Shown: positions 37,501 through 48,326 of the stretch, piece after piece
Layout of the letters: each line of letters starts with the position of its first letter
Numbering within the stretch: the stretch's first letter is position 1
Source of the DNA: Melampsora larici-populina 98AG31
Taxonomy: Eukaryota > Basidiomycota > Pucciniomycetes > Pucciniales > Melampsoraceae
Direction of reading: 5' to 3'
DNA length: 64,000 nt
NCBI RefSeq assembly: GCF_000204055.1
Contig: NW_006768791.1
Span: 62,001-126,000 of the forward strand
The notes under the pieces: model-generated
Databases searched by the model: none
Told to the model about the DNA's origin: nothing
The model's input: the letters and a program-made list of their open reading frames with translations, nothing else
Translations under genes and position numbers: made by a program

Positions 37501-38136
37501 AACTCATCAGGTTGGGCCACACCTGATCAAAACAAGACTAGTGCTACTGGATCTGGCGAAAACTACCCAACTGGTTCATCTGGCTCTGATCCCAAGTCTT
37601 CACCGGAAAAGCAAACACCCGAATCTGGCGACTACCCCACCACGTCATCCGATACCGATCCAAACTCAGCTGAGAACCAAGTGATGTCTTCAACGGGTGA
37701 TACCTCTAATCCAGATAACTTTAATATGGGATCGATTTCGAAAGATATGAAAGATGGAATGCAAAAGATGGTAGAAGATTTTAATCAAGAAGTCACTTAT
37801 CCTGGTATGGATCAATCACTTATGCCTTCTGATGGAAACTCAGATCGTCATGATCATGAGAAATCAGTGACTCGAACTTGGTCTACTCAAAGTTCTTCGA
37901 CTAATTTATTGACTAACCCTTCTGATTCTACTGATCCTAATGCGATTACTAGTCCTACTCAACAGTATGGTAAATCTCAAGATGGTAAAGCTGAGGATGG
38001 TAAACCTGTAGATGGTAAACCTGTAGATGGTAAATCTCAGGATGAAAGCAAAGATGGTAAATCTGTAGATGGTAAATCTCAGGATGAAAGTAAAGATGAT
38101 GAAGAAGAAGGTGAATGTTATCCTAGCGAGGAATAA
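34537..38136 (+). CDS. Secreted MP88/macrofage-activating-glycoprotein-like mannoprotein with tandem repeats
   Basis: Eleven exons join in frame to 942 residues. The signal peptide is MRRSNLVFTIAALSGSASA. The conserved domain of the basidiomycete glycoprotein family follows: NQCGTK, LRSSEDFCLFGPHDLSG, AVSYCTKDGHGTRLIPPGTF, VHFVHTPHYVQITGRGNFTK, AGDDGGELD, NPIGGVVF, EFCVRACFKGPDDWRYC and MACRWNIPGDYSPGFDDCEG. From residue 250 on there are about seven copies of a 47-residue Ser/Thr/Pro/Asn-rich repeat and a final acidic DGK-rich tail (CYPSEE end). No GPI signal is apparent, so it is likely secreted or wall-held. Exons: 34537-34697, 34779-34822, 34894-35008, 35086-35095, 35155-35184, 35258-35303, 35374-35383, 35468-35616, 35688-35783, 35898-35991, 36063-38136; two are only 10 nt. 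Confidence 0.9.
36239..37090 (+). repeat. 141-bp in-frame tandem repeats in the glycoprotein gene
   Basis: Copies of the 47-residue unit begin about every 141 bp (near 36239, 36380, 36521, 36662, 36803, 36944), with further, less regular copies to about 37700. Each unit holds three N-glycosylation sequons: NQT, NSS and NKT. Adjacent copies at 36520-36760 are almost identical at the DNA level, so unequal exchange is recent. Confidence 0.93.
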
Positions 38137-39078
38137 GTTCAACTAGATTTAAATCCTTCTCCAAATCTATCTACACTTATTTCCTTATATCCTTCAGTAT
38201 GACCAAATTGTTCTATTTCATCATCCAACTTTTAATAATTTTCCTCACTTTTTTTATCTTTTATCTACTCATCATCATGATTTATAGAGTTGAACAATTC
38301 AATATAGACTTTTCTTTTTTTTGCTTTTATTTATTACTTTTTTTTTTCTTTTTCTCAAAACATTATTTTAGGTCTTGTCAATTTGATTTTTTTTTGCTTT
38401 TTCTTTTTGAAATTCATTAAGTACGTGGACAAAATAAGTTGCATGGTTTGATGTAATTTTTCTTTGACTGCAAGTTTTGAAGTTTATTTGAAGATTGTTT
38501 CATTGGATAAGTAACTGAGTGTTCAAGAGATACAAAGATTTCAACTTTGCCCATGTGTTTTGTATAATCAATTATGATTCTTTGCCAATTGGTGAAGTGT
38601 TAAAAGTGGATTGGTAAGAAGTTGATTATCACCTTGTCCTCATCACTCGATCAAGATTCGAAATCATGTTTTTATAAACACAATATTATTCAACATTGTT
38701 CAACACGAGATCAAAGATTCCTCGTCAAATTTTACTCATTTGAGTTCTTCTTGCAAGAATCTTTTTAACTAGGTTCTAAGCTTGTGCTGGCTTTGTTCCA
38801 AGTCTTTCTGGTTCTCATCAAACGTTTCACTTTTAAACTGCGAGATTCGTAGTTCATAAGAATCTTTCTTATCCTCTGATGTTCAGAGAAAAGAATGATT
38901 TGCAAAAGAACAGCTGATGTTTACGCGGTGGACATCCAATAACCAAAGTAAAGAAAACCAATGCATACAATGAATATAAAAACAAGATGTATCAAAGAAA
39001 AAAGAAGAAGAAACATGAGATGATGAAACCCGAACCAAATGAAAAAAAACGCGAACGTGCGCTAATTACAAAGATTAA
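38137..39078. other. Intergenic region between convergent genes
   Basis: 940 bp of T-rich DNA after the glycoprotein gene; the left part is likely its 3' UTR. No gene recognised. Confidence 0.6.
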
Positions 39079-39889
39079 TCAAGGTTTAGGTACTTTAGAT
39101 TTTCTAAACTCAAGTAAAGCTTTATCGATTCTAATTTTCAATCTTTTTTGAAACGAAGTTCGATAACCCAAAAGAAACAAAAGCTCAATAAACACAAAAA
39201 AGACAGCCAAGACGATAGATTGTAAAAGGTTATCTATCAGAGCAGGTGCTCTACCTTCAAATTTACCATGACCAATGAATTGTGAAATCCATCCTAAGAT
39301 AAAAGTGATGAGTGAGATTGAATAAACTGAGATCGGATTCGATGAATTGATGGTAATGATTTCTAGTTGGTATAGTTGGTTTGACCATTGACCGAATGAT
39401 AATAGAATTGGTGCGTATAGTGTACCTGCTATTGGATCTAGGATGATGAAGTAGGTTGCGTAGCCGATTGAAACGAGTGTAGCTAAGTTGAGTTCATAGA
39501 CTGAGTCAGATCCATAGAGACCAGTGGCAAGGATAAAGTCTGGGAGATGGATCGGTTGAGAATCGAGAATGGTATTTTTGAAAAACGGTAGATAGTGGAC
39601 TAAGATCAGAGCCGTGAAGAAGATGATCGGAACACAAATGATATGGATGGCTACGTTGACTTGATTGACATGATATTGACCTAAATGAATCAGAGAAAAG
39701 TGTTAAGCAATAGCGATGTGAAACTAGAGTGATGAGTTTGAGACTAAAATGAAATCACTAACCATAAAAAGCGAATTGATGTTCGAGATCAAAGAGTGTG
39801 AAGCTTGATTTTTGACCAGCAAGACTTTCATCTTCTATTTCACTTTGAGTTGGTTTACGCTTATCGATTGGTTTTGTATCGTTTGACAT
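39079..39889 (-). CDS. MPO1: Mpo1-like 2-hydroxy fatty acid dioxygenase (DUF962 family)
   Basis: Yeast Mpo1 (YGL010w) carries out the Fe2+-dependent alpha-oxidation of 2-hydroxypalmitate in phytosphingosine breakdown at the ER. Two exons (39763-39889, 39079-39680; intron 39681-39762) join to 242 residues. Family blocks are LFDLEHQFAFYGQYHVNQVN, NVAIHIICVPIIFFTALILV, then membrane segments (YELNLATLVSIGYATYFI, ISVYSISLITFILGWISQFI) and the signature GHGKFEGRAPALIDNLLQSI followed by VLAVFFVFIELLFLLGYR. The His residues of YHVNQVNVAIH and IGHGKFEGRAPAL are the expected iron ligands. Start and length fit the family. Confidence 0.9.
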
Positions 39890-41295
39890 TATGTTTTGTT
39901 GTTGCTTGAACTGTTTTCTGATCTTGATAATGAAGTCCAATTGTAGAGTGAAGTGACGAAGTTTGAGAAAACTGATTTGAAATTGATCGAACAAACATTG
40001 AGTGCCACCACATATATATATGATGGTATGTGCCGCAGTCTGAATGATGTCATAACACATTTCACCAATTTATGAACAATCAAACACCCAGTGAAATCCA
40101 AGAACACATCATTAACAAACTCTGCACATTGATAATGACTCTGAGGATGACCAAAGTATTAGCTTAACAAAGCCCTCTCTGGAGTCTGCGCGGCCAGAGG
40201 GCTTTGTTAATCTAAACCAAAGTCCCACCTTTCTGGTTTATATACAGTCAATTCAAAATAGCTTATCACAAATTCCCCACCAATTTACTGGAGTTTTGCG
40301 GGTAACTTTGACCAAGCCTTCGTGAATTGACAGTTGTAGCATATATCCTATGCAGAGATCTTGCTCTTCTCAAGTCTTAAAAAGAGATTTCTTCAATTGC
40401 TTAACTAAAATAAGTTTCATTCCAAACTTCACAATTGCACTGTTGGTTTCTTACCAAAACATAATTTCTCAAGTCATAAACCCTATACGTATTGGTTCTG
40501 AAGATTTCAAAAGCTTTAACTCTTGATGATGATAAATATGAAATGAATCCACACAACTAGTTTGTTTTTGTTCTTGCTTCTAAATCTCATCATGATGTAT
40601 AACATTTCCTTTCAAAATCAAAACCCCCAAAAAATTGATAAATAAAATAAACCTTTGAAAAATTCCAGTGTAATGTGTTTGAGTTTAAATCATCATATCG
40701 AAAAAATAAATAACTAAGTATATCGTATCTTGGAAGAAAGAAGAAGAAAACTCTAAACAGACTTTAACCAAAAAAAAAAGAAAAAATCCAGCAAAAAACA
40801 AAAAAGTAAACCTCATAAATTTATTAACAAAGAAAACAAAAAAAAACAAAAAAAATGTAATTCAAAAAGTAAAAGAAACCGATTTTTTCAAAAAAAAAAG
40901 TCCAAAGAAACTCAAAAGGTTTTTTATTTATACAACAAAAGTCAAAGAAAACCAATTTTTAGAAAATTATCAAAGAAAAAAGTATAAAAAAACAGATTTC
41001 GTGTAAACTAAACAGAAGCAAAGCAAAAAAAAGCAAAAAAATGATAAACCGAATTCCAAGATAGATATGTGTCATATATATTAATAAAAGACAAAAAAAA
41101 AGTTAAATCGTATGATAATTTCGTTCGTTCGAAAAAGTAAAATGTTTCTTAACCTTCATTTATAAATAAGATAAACCAGTCAAACGTCTTAATAGGTATC
41201 CTTCCCCTACTTCCACTCCTTCTGATTTCCTACACCTAATTGTACAATCAATCACCTAAAAGAAACTCAAAGCCACGAATTCTTTTTCGAGAGTT
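39890..41295. other. AT-rich intergenic region with one hairpin
   Basis: 1.4 kb between minus-strand genes. It holds the Mpo1 promoter, a 47-bp hairpin at 40164-40210, and a very A-rich 3' flank of the DHHC gene (40780-41110). No gene is seen. Confidence 0.6.
40164..40210. repeat. Hairpin, 17-19-bp arms
   Basis: TTAACAAAGCCCTCTCTGG at 40164-40182 pairs with CCAGAGGGCTTTGTTAA at 40194-40210; the only difference is a CT insertion. The GC-rich loop is AGTCTGCGCGG. It could be a foldback element or the solo ends of a short transposon with TTAA at each edge. Confidence 0.8.
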
Positions 41296-42945
41296 TTAAT
41301 GTCTGTGATCATATGTAGCAGATCTAGATGACCTGATCCAAGATAAACTTCTTGAAGGTCTACAACCTATAAACAAACAATTCTCCCACCAAGTTCCTAC
41401 TGAATGAATCCTTCGATTCTCTTCATTCTCATACTTGGTTCTTAACTAAAGAAAAAAGAAACATCATTTCAAACATCAGTCATCTGGTCATTTTTTTTGG
41501 TTTGGGTTCGAATTGGAAATCACTCAACTGTTTCAATAGTAGTTAAGTTTTGTAAAAGTAATCTGAAATGAAACACTCCAAGTCCCATAACAGGTGTTCC
41601 AATCACAAACGATAAACCAATGGTAATATAAGACCCGATATCTTTTTTATTTATCTTGATGACATAATAGATTCCGATTACCAAAGTGATGGCTAATAAG
41701 ATTGTTGTCATCAGTAAGAAGATTAGAAATGTAAAATAGTTTCGTCTTCCGATACAATTGTTTAGGAATGTACAATGATGATCGGATTGTTCGACACAGT
41801 TGTTGCATAATCGACAGTGTGAGGTTCGGGGTGGTCGATAGGTTTGACAGGTTGGACACCCTGAGAGTTTTTTTGGAGATGGGAATCAAAGCAGATCATT
41901 AGAAATTCAATCATCGATAAACGATGAGCAAAAAGCAAGATGAATAATTTGTTATATTCTTCGAAATTGACATTTTCTTAGAATATTGAAAGAGAGGAAA
42001 CGTTTAGATTAAAAAAAGTGATAGATTTACATTTAGTCATGATAGATTGATTTCCAATTTCGATCCAAAGTGGTTTAGCAGATCTTTCAATCCGATGAGG
42101 TCGACGATGTTCTTTACTGATCCGAAGTTCACCATCATCGAAATCTGAATGAATTTCAATATCTTCAAATTGAGGTTCAGGATCCAATGAACGAGGAATG
42201 ATACCAGGATCAGTCCACGAAGTAATAAACATTGAAGATACTATAAAGAATTCGAAAAGGAAAAAAAAATCTAGGAAAATCAGAATGCGTTGGTCAATGA
42301 AAGAATAGAGAAAGCTTGAAACTGATTGTTACACATTAAAAGGTAAAGATAACCGTAAATGAAGATCAACACTTTCCCACCCGCCAAAAAGTTACCATAC
42401 CAAAGCCAATGAGCATGAACGACAATGAAAGCAATTGGAATTCCAATAGCCGAGATTGAGCTCAAAACAAAAGGAATGAGACTATCACCACTTCCAACTA
42501 ATTTACCATCACACAAGAACCGATTGTTTCCCGAATGAAGTTCAGCGTTAAGGACTCTTCTTCCAGTAGTAGGAGAATGAATTGAAATAGATCTTAAAGA
42601 TCTTGAAGGTTTTTTAGAAATCGGACTTGTTTTGATTTCTTCTGATTTGGTAGGTAAAACGGTAAATGCAGTAGAAGGATTACTTGAAGGGTTTAGTTGG
42701 TTTAGACGATTTGATTGATGAGAAGTTGATGAGATTGAAGTGGTTTGATGTAAGGATGATTGAGTTTGGTTTGAGATGATAGTTTTTGAAGGGTTATTAT
42801 GATTTTGAAGTTTAATGATAAGTGATTCTGAAGTTGAGTTTTGATTTTGATTTGATTGAGATTTAGATTGAGATTGAGATGGTTGAGATGGTTGAGATGG
42901 ATATGTAGATTGAGTTGATTGAGATGGTGGATGATGATGATCCAT
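41296..42945 (-). CDS. ERF2: DHHC palmitoyltransferase, Erf2-type
   Basis: Erf2 S-acylates Ras and similar proteins at the ER/Golgi. Four exons (42354-42945, 42031-42240, 41529-41860, 41296-41445) join to 427 residues; the donor after exon 1 (GTTATC) is weak but is the one that keeps frame. After a long Ser/Gln/Asn-rich N-terminus come two helices (SLIPFVLSSISAIGIPIAFI, GKVLIFIY), TDPGIIPRSLDPEP, then the Cys-rich domain WCPTCQTYRPPRTSHCRLC and the catalytic DHHCTFLNNCIGRRNYFTFL, which has the LNNC form typical of Erf2. Two more helices follow (MTTILLAITLVIGIYYVI, ITIGLSFVIGTPVMGLGVF), then TTIETLRTKYENEENRRI and a basic end with WWENCLFIGCRPSRSL. No adjacent Erf4 partner gene was seen. Confidence 0.88.
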
Positions 42946-43393
42946 TAAAGATTTGGATGTTCAAATTGAGATGCTCAAGAAAGAAAAGGGAAAAGAAAGA
43001 AAGGGGAAAAGAAAGAAAGAAAGACCCATGTACGTCGGTAAACTGGTAACCAATCAATCCTTCTCCACTCTACAACTGTCTTTTCATTTAACATTCTGTA
43101 GTTTGCAATCCAACTTTCTCATCACTTAAAGTCCGGAAGACCGTGGTATTCTCTTAAACAACTTTCTTCACACAACACGTTTCCAAGGATACATACAACC
43201 TCATACAACGCGTTCAAATGCCCACCACCAAGCGCGTTTTAAGACAGCAATAAAAGCAGTGGGTACATATGAATATCTATAGGCGATAGCAGAGAACACA
43301 GCAAACCGAACCTGCAGGAAATTAAAAAACAAGACTAAAATGGATTTTCGAGGTTTCAAATTGGGTCCCTTGTTTCATGTTACTGCAGAAAAC
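42946..43393. other. Intergenic region
   Basis: Promoter side of the DHHC gene, including an A/G-rich GAAAGAAAG segment at 42970-43022. No other feature recognised. Confidence 0.5.
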
Positions 43394-43438
43394 TACGGAA
43401 GCCGTGACGTGAAGTGACCGCCACCGTTTTTTCAAAAC

Positions 43439-43439
<1 letters not shown>

Positions 43440-43475
<36 letters not shown>

Positions 43476-43476
43476 T
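43440..43476. repeat. CGGTTTT heptamer tandem repeat inside the left end
   Basis: Five units of CGGTTTT, the last modified; the right end has the complement CCAAAAA-type units at about 44711-44740. It is part of the element's inverted repeat. Confidence 0.85.
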
Positions 43477-43778
43477 GGAATTTGGGCATGTCCTTCAATT
43501 TTTGATACACACCACGGGCTACCATCACCGAGAACACCAACTGACACCATCACCACCACCAAGGGTTTATTCCACACTCGTATTTTCACTCAGCACCCAC
43601 CACCGAGCATTTTTTCCACATCTGTCTTTTCACCACCAGCTAGCTATGTACGAACATCACCACCCACCACCGAGCTATCTTTTCACACTTGTCTTTTCAC
43701 CAATCTAGCTATCACCACCACCACCCAGCTTGAGTATCTTTTATCAAAGTCCAGACTTGTTTCAATTATCACTCACTC

Positions 43779-43880
43779 AATCAACTTGGTATCATTTACA
43801 GTCAATAAACTTGTAATCAACTTGGTATCATTCACAGTCAATAAACTTGTAATCAACTTGGTATCATTTACAGTCACAAA
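43779..43880. repeat. 36-bp tandem repeat, nearly three copies
   Basis: The unit AATCAACTTGGTATCATTTA followed by CAGTCAATAAACTTGT is repeated; the middle copy has C for T in ATTCAC. The array sits inside the 1.38-kb inverted-repeat element and creates the repetitive open frame seen there. Confidence 0.88.
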
Positions 43881-44770
43881 TCACCTTACCCCTCAATCAA
43901 TCAACAACCTTTCTGATCAAAGAAACTGTTGGTTTTCCAAATAGGTTGAATTTTGAGGAGGTGATTGTCAAGATCAACCTCAATTGTTTGAGAACTCAGA
44001 ATAATCAAAAATACTTGGCATACATTTTTTAAAACAGCCTCATGATTGAAATGTCGTAAGTTGTGTAAAACAATCAATAAGTAAGTGATACAAACTCTGT
44101 GAAATGATCAGGTTCCAGATTGTAATCACCATGATTTGTGATTATACTCTTTGCAATTCGAAGATACTTATGTAAATTTTCTGTTCAGATGAGGGCCAGC
44201 CAATTCAGCATTTTGATGTGTAGTTAGTGTAAGAATTAATGGATCGATAAGAAGTTAAAGAAGAAACTTCAAAGGTGAACACAATGAGTGTTGAGATAAG
44301 AGCTTTCAGAGTTAGTTGTGATGTGTAGTAGGATCGAGTGGATCAATTTTTTGTTGAGATAAGAGCAAGCCGATGGAGCTTTTTGATGCAATGGGTAGTT
44401 TAAACATTAGTGGTTCGATATGAAGTTGACGAAGAAATTTAAAAGGTTAACACAACAGGTGTTGAGATAAGAGCTCGCCAATTCGACTGTGATGTGTAGT
44501 AGGATCTATTAGTTTAATTTGAACTACAATACTTTGGTATTGATTGATACGATTGAAGTTGATAAGATTTGAGATGTGGTTTGATTGAGTCAAAGTCTGG
44601 ATATTTGAAGGCACAAGAGTTGAATCGGTCGAGCAGTTTGACCGACTCACTGTAAATTGAGAGGGAGGCATGGTTGCTTTTCAAAAAAATTGAAGGAAAT
44701 GCCCAAATTCCAAAAACCGAAAACCAAAAACCAAAAACCGAAGTTGTCACTTCACGTCACGGCTTCCGTA

Positions 44771-45216
44771 GAAAACAAATAAATTTCTGTTTTTTTCCAA
44801 ACAAAAAGTGCATATATCACCTTGGCATAAACCACTATCTAAACTTGTAACAATATGATAGGATGATATAACCTTAGGATAAGATAGCCATTGATCAAAT
44901 GAAAATAAACCTGCAACACAACAAGATATTTGCCAGCCCTAAGTAGGGCTGTGACCCGACCCTGAGGTGTCAAGGCCGGTCGTGCGGCTTTGCCCGACCC
45001 TGAGTAAACCCCAGGTGATTTAAAAATTGATCATGGCCAAACATGGCACAACCTGAACTTTGGGATACAGGGCCAGTCTCAGATTTGGGTGCACAGACAA
45101 GGTCAAAATGAGCTGAAGGGGGATATCATTTGATTTGTATTGCAAGTTTGGATTTGTGTAAAGCTATAATAAGGGCTATGAGAGCTTACTTTGAAATAAG
45201 AATTTTTTTAAGAGCC
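44771..45216. other. Intergenic spacer between two mobile elements
   Basis: The 446-bp spacer holds a small hairpin AGCCCTAAGTAGGGCT near 44936 and a GC-rich patch (GACCCGACCCTGAG) at 44950-45003. No gene. Confidence 0.5.
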
Positions 45217-47174
45217 TACACCACGGAGTGGTCCGGCCCATCTGCAGACTGGGACGAAGGCCGTCTGCAGACGGGCCTTTTTTTATATAGTCACGGACCG
45301 TCTGCAGGTAGGCGCTGGTCCCACCGTATGCAGACGGCCTTTCAAATATCGCCTGTAGCCAGCCTGCAGGCCGACTGAAGATGGTATGCAGAGGATTGAT
45401 CACCGGTCTGCACCGGTCTGGGACCTATTAAAGACCAGTCCTCAACAAAGTCCAGTGAGACGGCTGCAAGCCTCAATATTCGGCTAGCCAACAGTTAATT
45501 CAAAGAATGAAAATAAAATTGATTCATCAATGGCTTAAAGGATTGTTCAGGAATATACAAATGTGATAATAATGAGTATATAATAAGAAGATACAAGTTG
45601 TTTTTAAAATATAATTTTCTAATCGATTCTTCGTATTTTTTAATTAAGATATAATTAAGGGTACACAAACATTACAACCCATTTGAAAAACCCATTTAAG
45701 AAAAAATATAAAAACCCATTCAAAAAAATATTTTTTTGAACAGAAAATTCCAGAGGGACCCAATTTATTTTTCTGTTCAAAAAAATGATTTTTTAAATGG
45801 GTTTTTCTATTTTTTCTCAAATGGGTTTTTCAAATGGGTTGTAATGTTTGTGTACCCTTATTTTCCAATTGATTCTTCGTGGGTTTGATTTGTAGTCAAT
45901 TTAATATCAACAGATTGGAGAAAAGAATCTAACATCATAGAAATGGTATCAATTTCTGCTACTGATCAAATTCCACCAGTTCTTGTTATAATCATTCAAA
46001 GAAAGAACAAAGTCAGTGATTGGAACCAGTCTTCCTAGATGTAATGAGAATCAATTGATCCCTTTTAAAAGCACCCAAGAGCCGATTACTAATTTATGAT
46101 GTATCATCATCGTTATCGTCGATTGAATGAGATTTCAACAAGAGTGTTATGATTTTCAGATTGAAAAGATTGAATTTGAGGTTATTATTACCCATGAAGG
46201 TCAATGAGACAGACACAATTTTGATTTAATCAGCACACTTACCTCATTACTCTCAAAGAGTACTACTCAATCAGCTTTATCACCTGTAGTCTAATTCGAT
46301 CGGGCTTAGGTTGAATGGACGGTGTTGTTGATGAAAAAAACAAAGTAATTTAGTTTGATGAGTGCAGGAGCTGACCGATTGGTGCAATGTCAGTTTTTTG
46401 AGAAGTTTATTGAGAGCACAGAGATTAAATACCAGTAATCGAGTTTGGCTAAGATGACTGATGGAGGTAAAGAAGGTAGTGAGTCTTAATCATGATGAGA
46501 TAACAATCTGGTTTCTAATTCTGTCAAGAGTGATTGATCCTGAATGAGTTTAAAACTGGGAGCCGACGGGAGTGATGCTAAAGCTGAAGAGTTTGATAAG
46601 TTGATTTGATGATTAGATTAAATGAAAGCAATGATAATATATCTTGATGCAGATTAGCAATTGAATGAAGTTAATCAATTTATTTGATTGAATTTGGTTC
46701 TGTTTCTGATATAAATGAACCTGCTGTTGATCGATGATGAAATGGTGGTTGATGGTGATGGGATTGATGAATCCACTATTTAGGATGACCGGATGACAAG
46801 TGGACTTGAAACAATTTGAATGGACCCGAAGTACAAATGCTCCGAGCTGTCCCGAGTTCCCTTAAAAGCCATGTTAGGGAAATTCCGGATCAGGGATCAA
46901 GTCAAGCTTAGCTTGACTGATGCTTGCCTGCCGGCGGTATCAAGTCAAGCGGCAGCCATGTGACATGCGGCCGACTCAACTACAACGCACACCAGCTGCA
47001 GTCCGACTCCTGGCGGTACTCAATCGGACTGCAGCCAGTATGTAGCCGGTTCTTGCAGGCCAGTTTCAGGCCTTTTACAGGCCACTTTCAGGCGATTCTC
47101 CGGCCATTTCACGACCCCGACGATCCGCAGACCTCACCGACGCTTTTTCTGCTCAGAAACCACTCCGTGGTGTA
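45217..47174. mobile_element. 1.96-kb non-autonomous element with perfect 16-bp terminal inverted repeats
   Basis: TACACCACGGAGTGGT at 45217-45232 has a perfect inverted copy at 47159-47174. Subterminal palindromes occur on both sides: CCGTCTGCAGACGG-type repeats at 45250-45350 and, at the right, AGTCAAGCTTAGCTTGACT (46900-46918) and the GCTGCAGTCCGA/TCGGACTGCAGC pair (46995-47006, 47024-47035). No target duplication is obvious. A MITE is nested at 45658-45858. The inside has no intact transposase; the 128-codon frame at 46924-47310 crosses the right end and is not called. Confidence 0.72.
45658..45858. mobile_element. 201-bp MITE flanked by TA (Stowaway-like)
   Basis: The ends AGGGTACACAAACATTACAA (45658) and the inverted copy ending GTGTACCCT (45858) form inverted repeats of about 60 bp. 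TA flanks both sides (45656-45657 and 45859-45860), as expected for a Tc1/mariner-mobilised MITE. Inner ATGGGTTTTT units are repeated in both arms. Confidence 0.9.
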
Positions 47175-48326
47175 CTTAGAACTCCAAAAGAGTATATACA
47201 AGTCTAATCATGAAATGAATAAATTAAGAGAAAAAATGATTCAAAAAGAAATTCGGATTGAAAGAAATTTGAAAGTGATGATTAATTCCTATGCGGATAT
47301 TTTCAAATAGCCCTGAATGAGAGGAGCCCAAACGTAACTTGATATGTGAATTGAATGAGATTTGTGACTTTGAGAGTCTTTTTTGAAAAATTACCCATTT
47401 CAGGGGCTCTTGATGGTTGGCACCATATGCTCAAGCCATTCAGATCAAACCAACTTTAAAATTGTAACATGTTGCCTTAACAATAACTGATGACCTTCCA
47501 TTTTTACTTCAGATGTAAGCCTGAATTATTTAAAACTAAATCAAAACAAATATGTTGTCATGAAAGACCTTCTCAAAACAAATATTTTCAGATATTTCTA
47601 GATAAGCAGTCTCAAACAATCAAAAGGGCTCATGGAAGAAGTTCAATTCCTGTCTCTTTAGCTGGCGTCTTAATTTTCTGGAAACAAGATATTGAAGCTT
47701 TTGGGTGTGGTGAAACTTCCGGTCTCAACTTGAGTCTCTGCAACAGTCGTCTTCAAACAAAAGTTTACACTTGGATGCTGGGCTTATGATCATTCTCCCA
47801 TTTACTATAGAGGTGTCTCTGTCTGATCTTTGGAAACGCACAATCCCTCCCGACAAAAAAAATGAAATTAGGAACCTGGATTTTATTGGTTTGGAGCTGT
47901 AATACTCTTAGAGGGTTAGATATCAGCATAGGAGTAGGGTTCTTTTGTCACTGAGTACATTTAAAGGTATTGAAATTTGTATTGCAAAGAGCCGGATCAT
48001 CATATTTGTTCATCCGTGATGTCAATGGAGATGATGTGAAACCTTGGATGTATAAATATTTGATGCAGATAAATGATGTTCAATTGTATCTACATTAAAG
48101 ATGATAATAATTTTAACTGAAGAAAAAGATCCACAATGATGAACCGGAAAAAACCAAGATAGCCTATATAGACCTAAGAACGAAACCAATATGCCGCATG
48201 AAATCTAGATGATAAGAAAGATACAATTTTTCAAAGGTAACATATTATATGTGACCATAGAGGATTTGAATGAAGATAAATTCGCATTCAAGCGATTTGT
48301 TTAGAGATTTTTTGGCTTGGGGATCT
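47175..48326. other. Intergenic region, nothing recognised
   Basis: 1.15 kb to the right of the inverted-repeat element and 3' of the PMR5-like gene. The frame at 47490-47789 has no motif. Confidence 0.55.

Larger units (their letters stand above)
43394..44770. mobile_element. 1.38-kb non-autonomous inverted-repeat transposon, 6-bp target duplication
   Basis: A 25-bp end (TACGGAAGCCGTGACGTGAA then GTGAC) at 43394-43418 has a perfect inverted copy at 44746-44770. Both flanks read GAAAAC (43388-43393 and 44771-44776). The inverted ends continue inward with CGGTTTT/CCAAAAA heptamer runs and GGAATTTGGGCAT blocks, giving about 100 bp of imperfect inverted repeat. No transposase is encoded; the inside contains tandem repeats and CACCAC-rich DNA. 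The superfamily is unknown. Confidence 0.82.

Noticed and set aside
37906..38142. Minus-strand frame rich in FTIYRFTI
   Set aside because: Shadow of the DGK-rich repeat of the glycoprotein C-terminus.
43414..43944. 176-codon frame with TVNKLVINLVSF repeats
   Set aside because: Generated by the 36-bp tandem repeat inside a non-coding mobile element.
46924..47310. 128-codon frame at the right end of the 45.2-kb element
   Set aside because: It crosses the terminal inverted repeat and follows palindromic DNA; no family signature.
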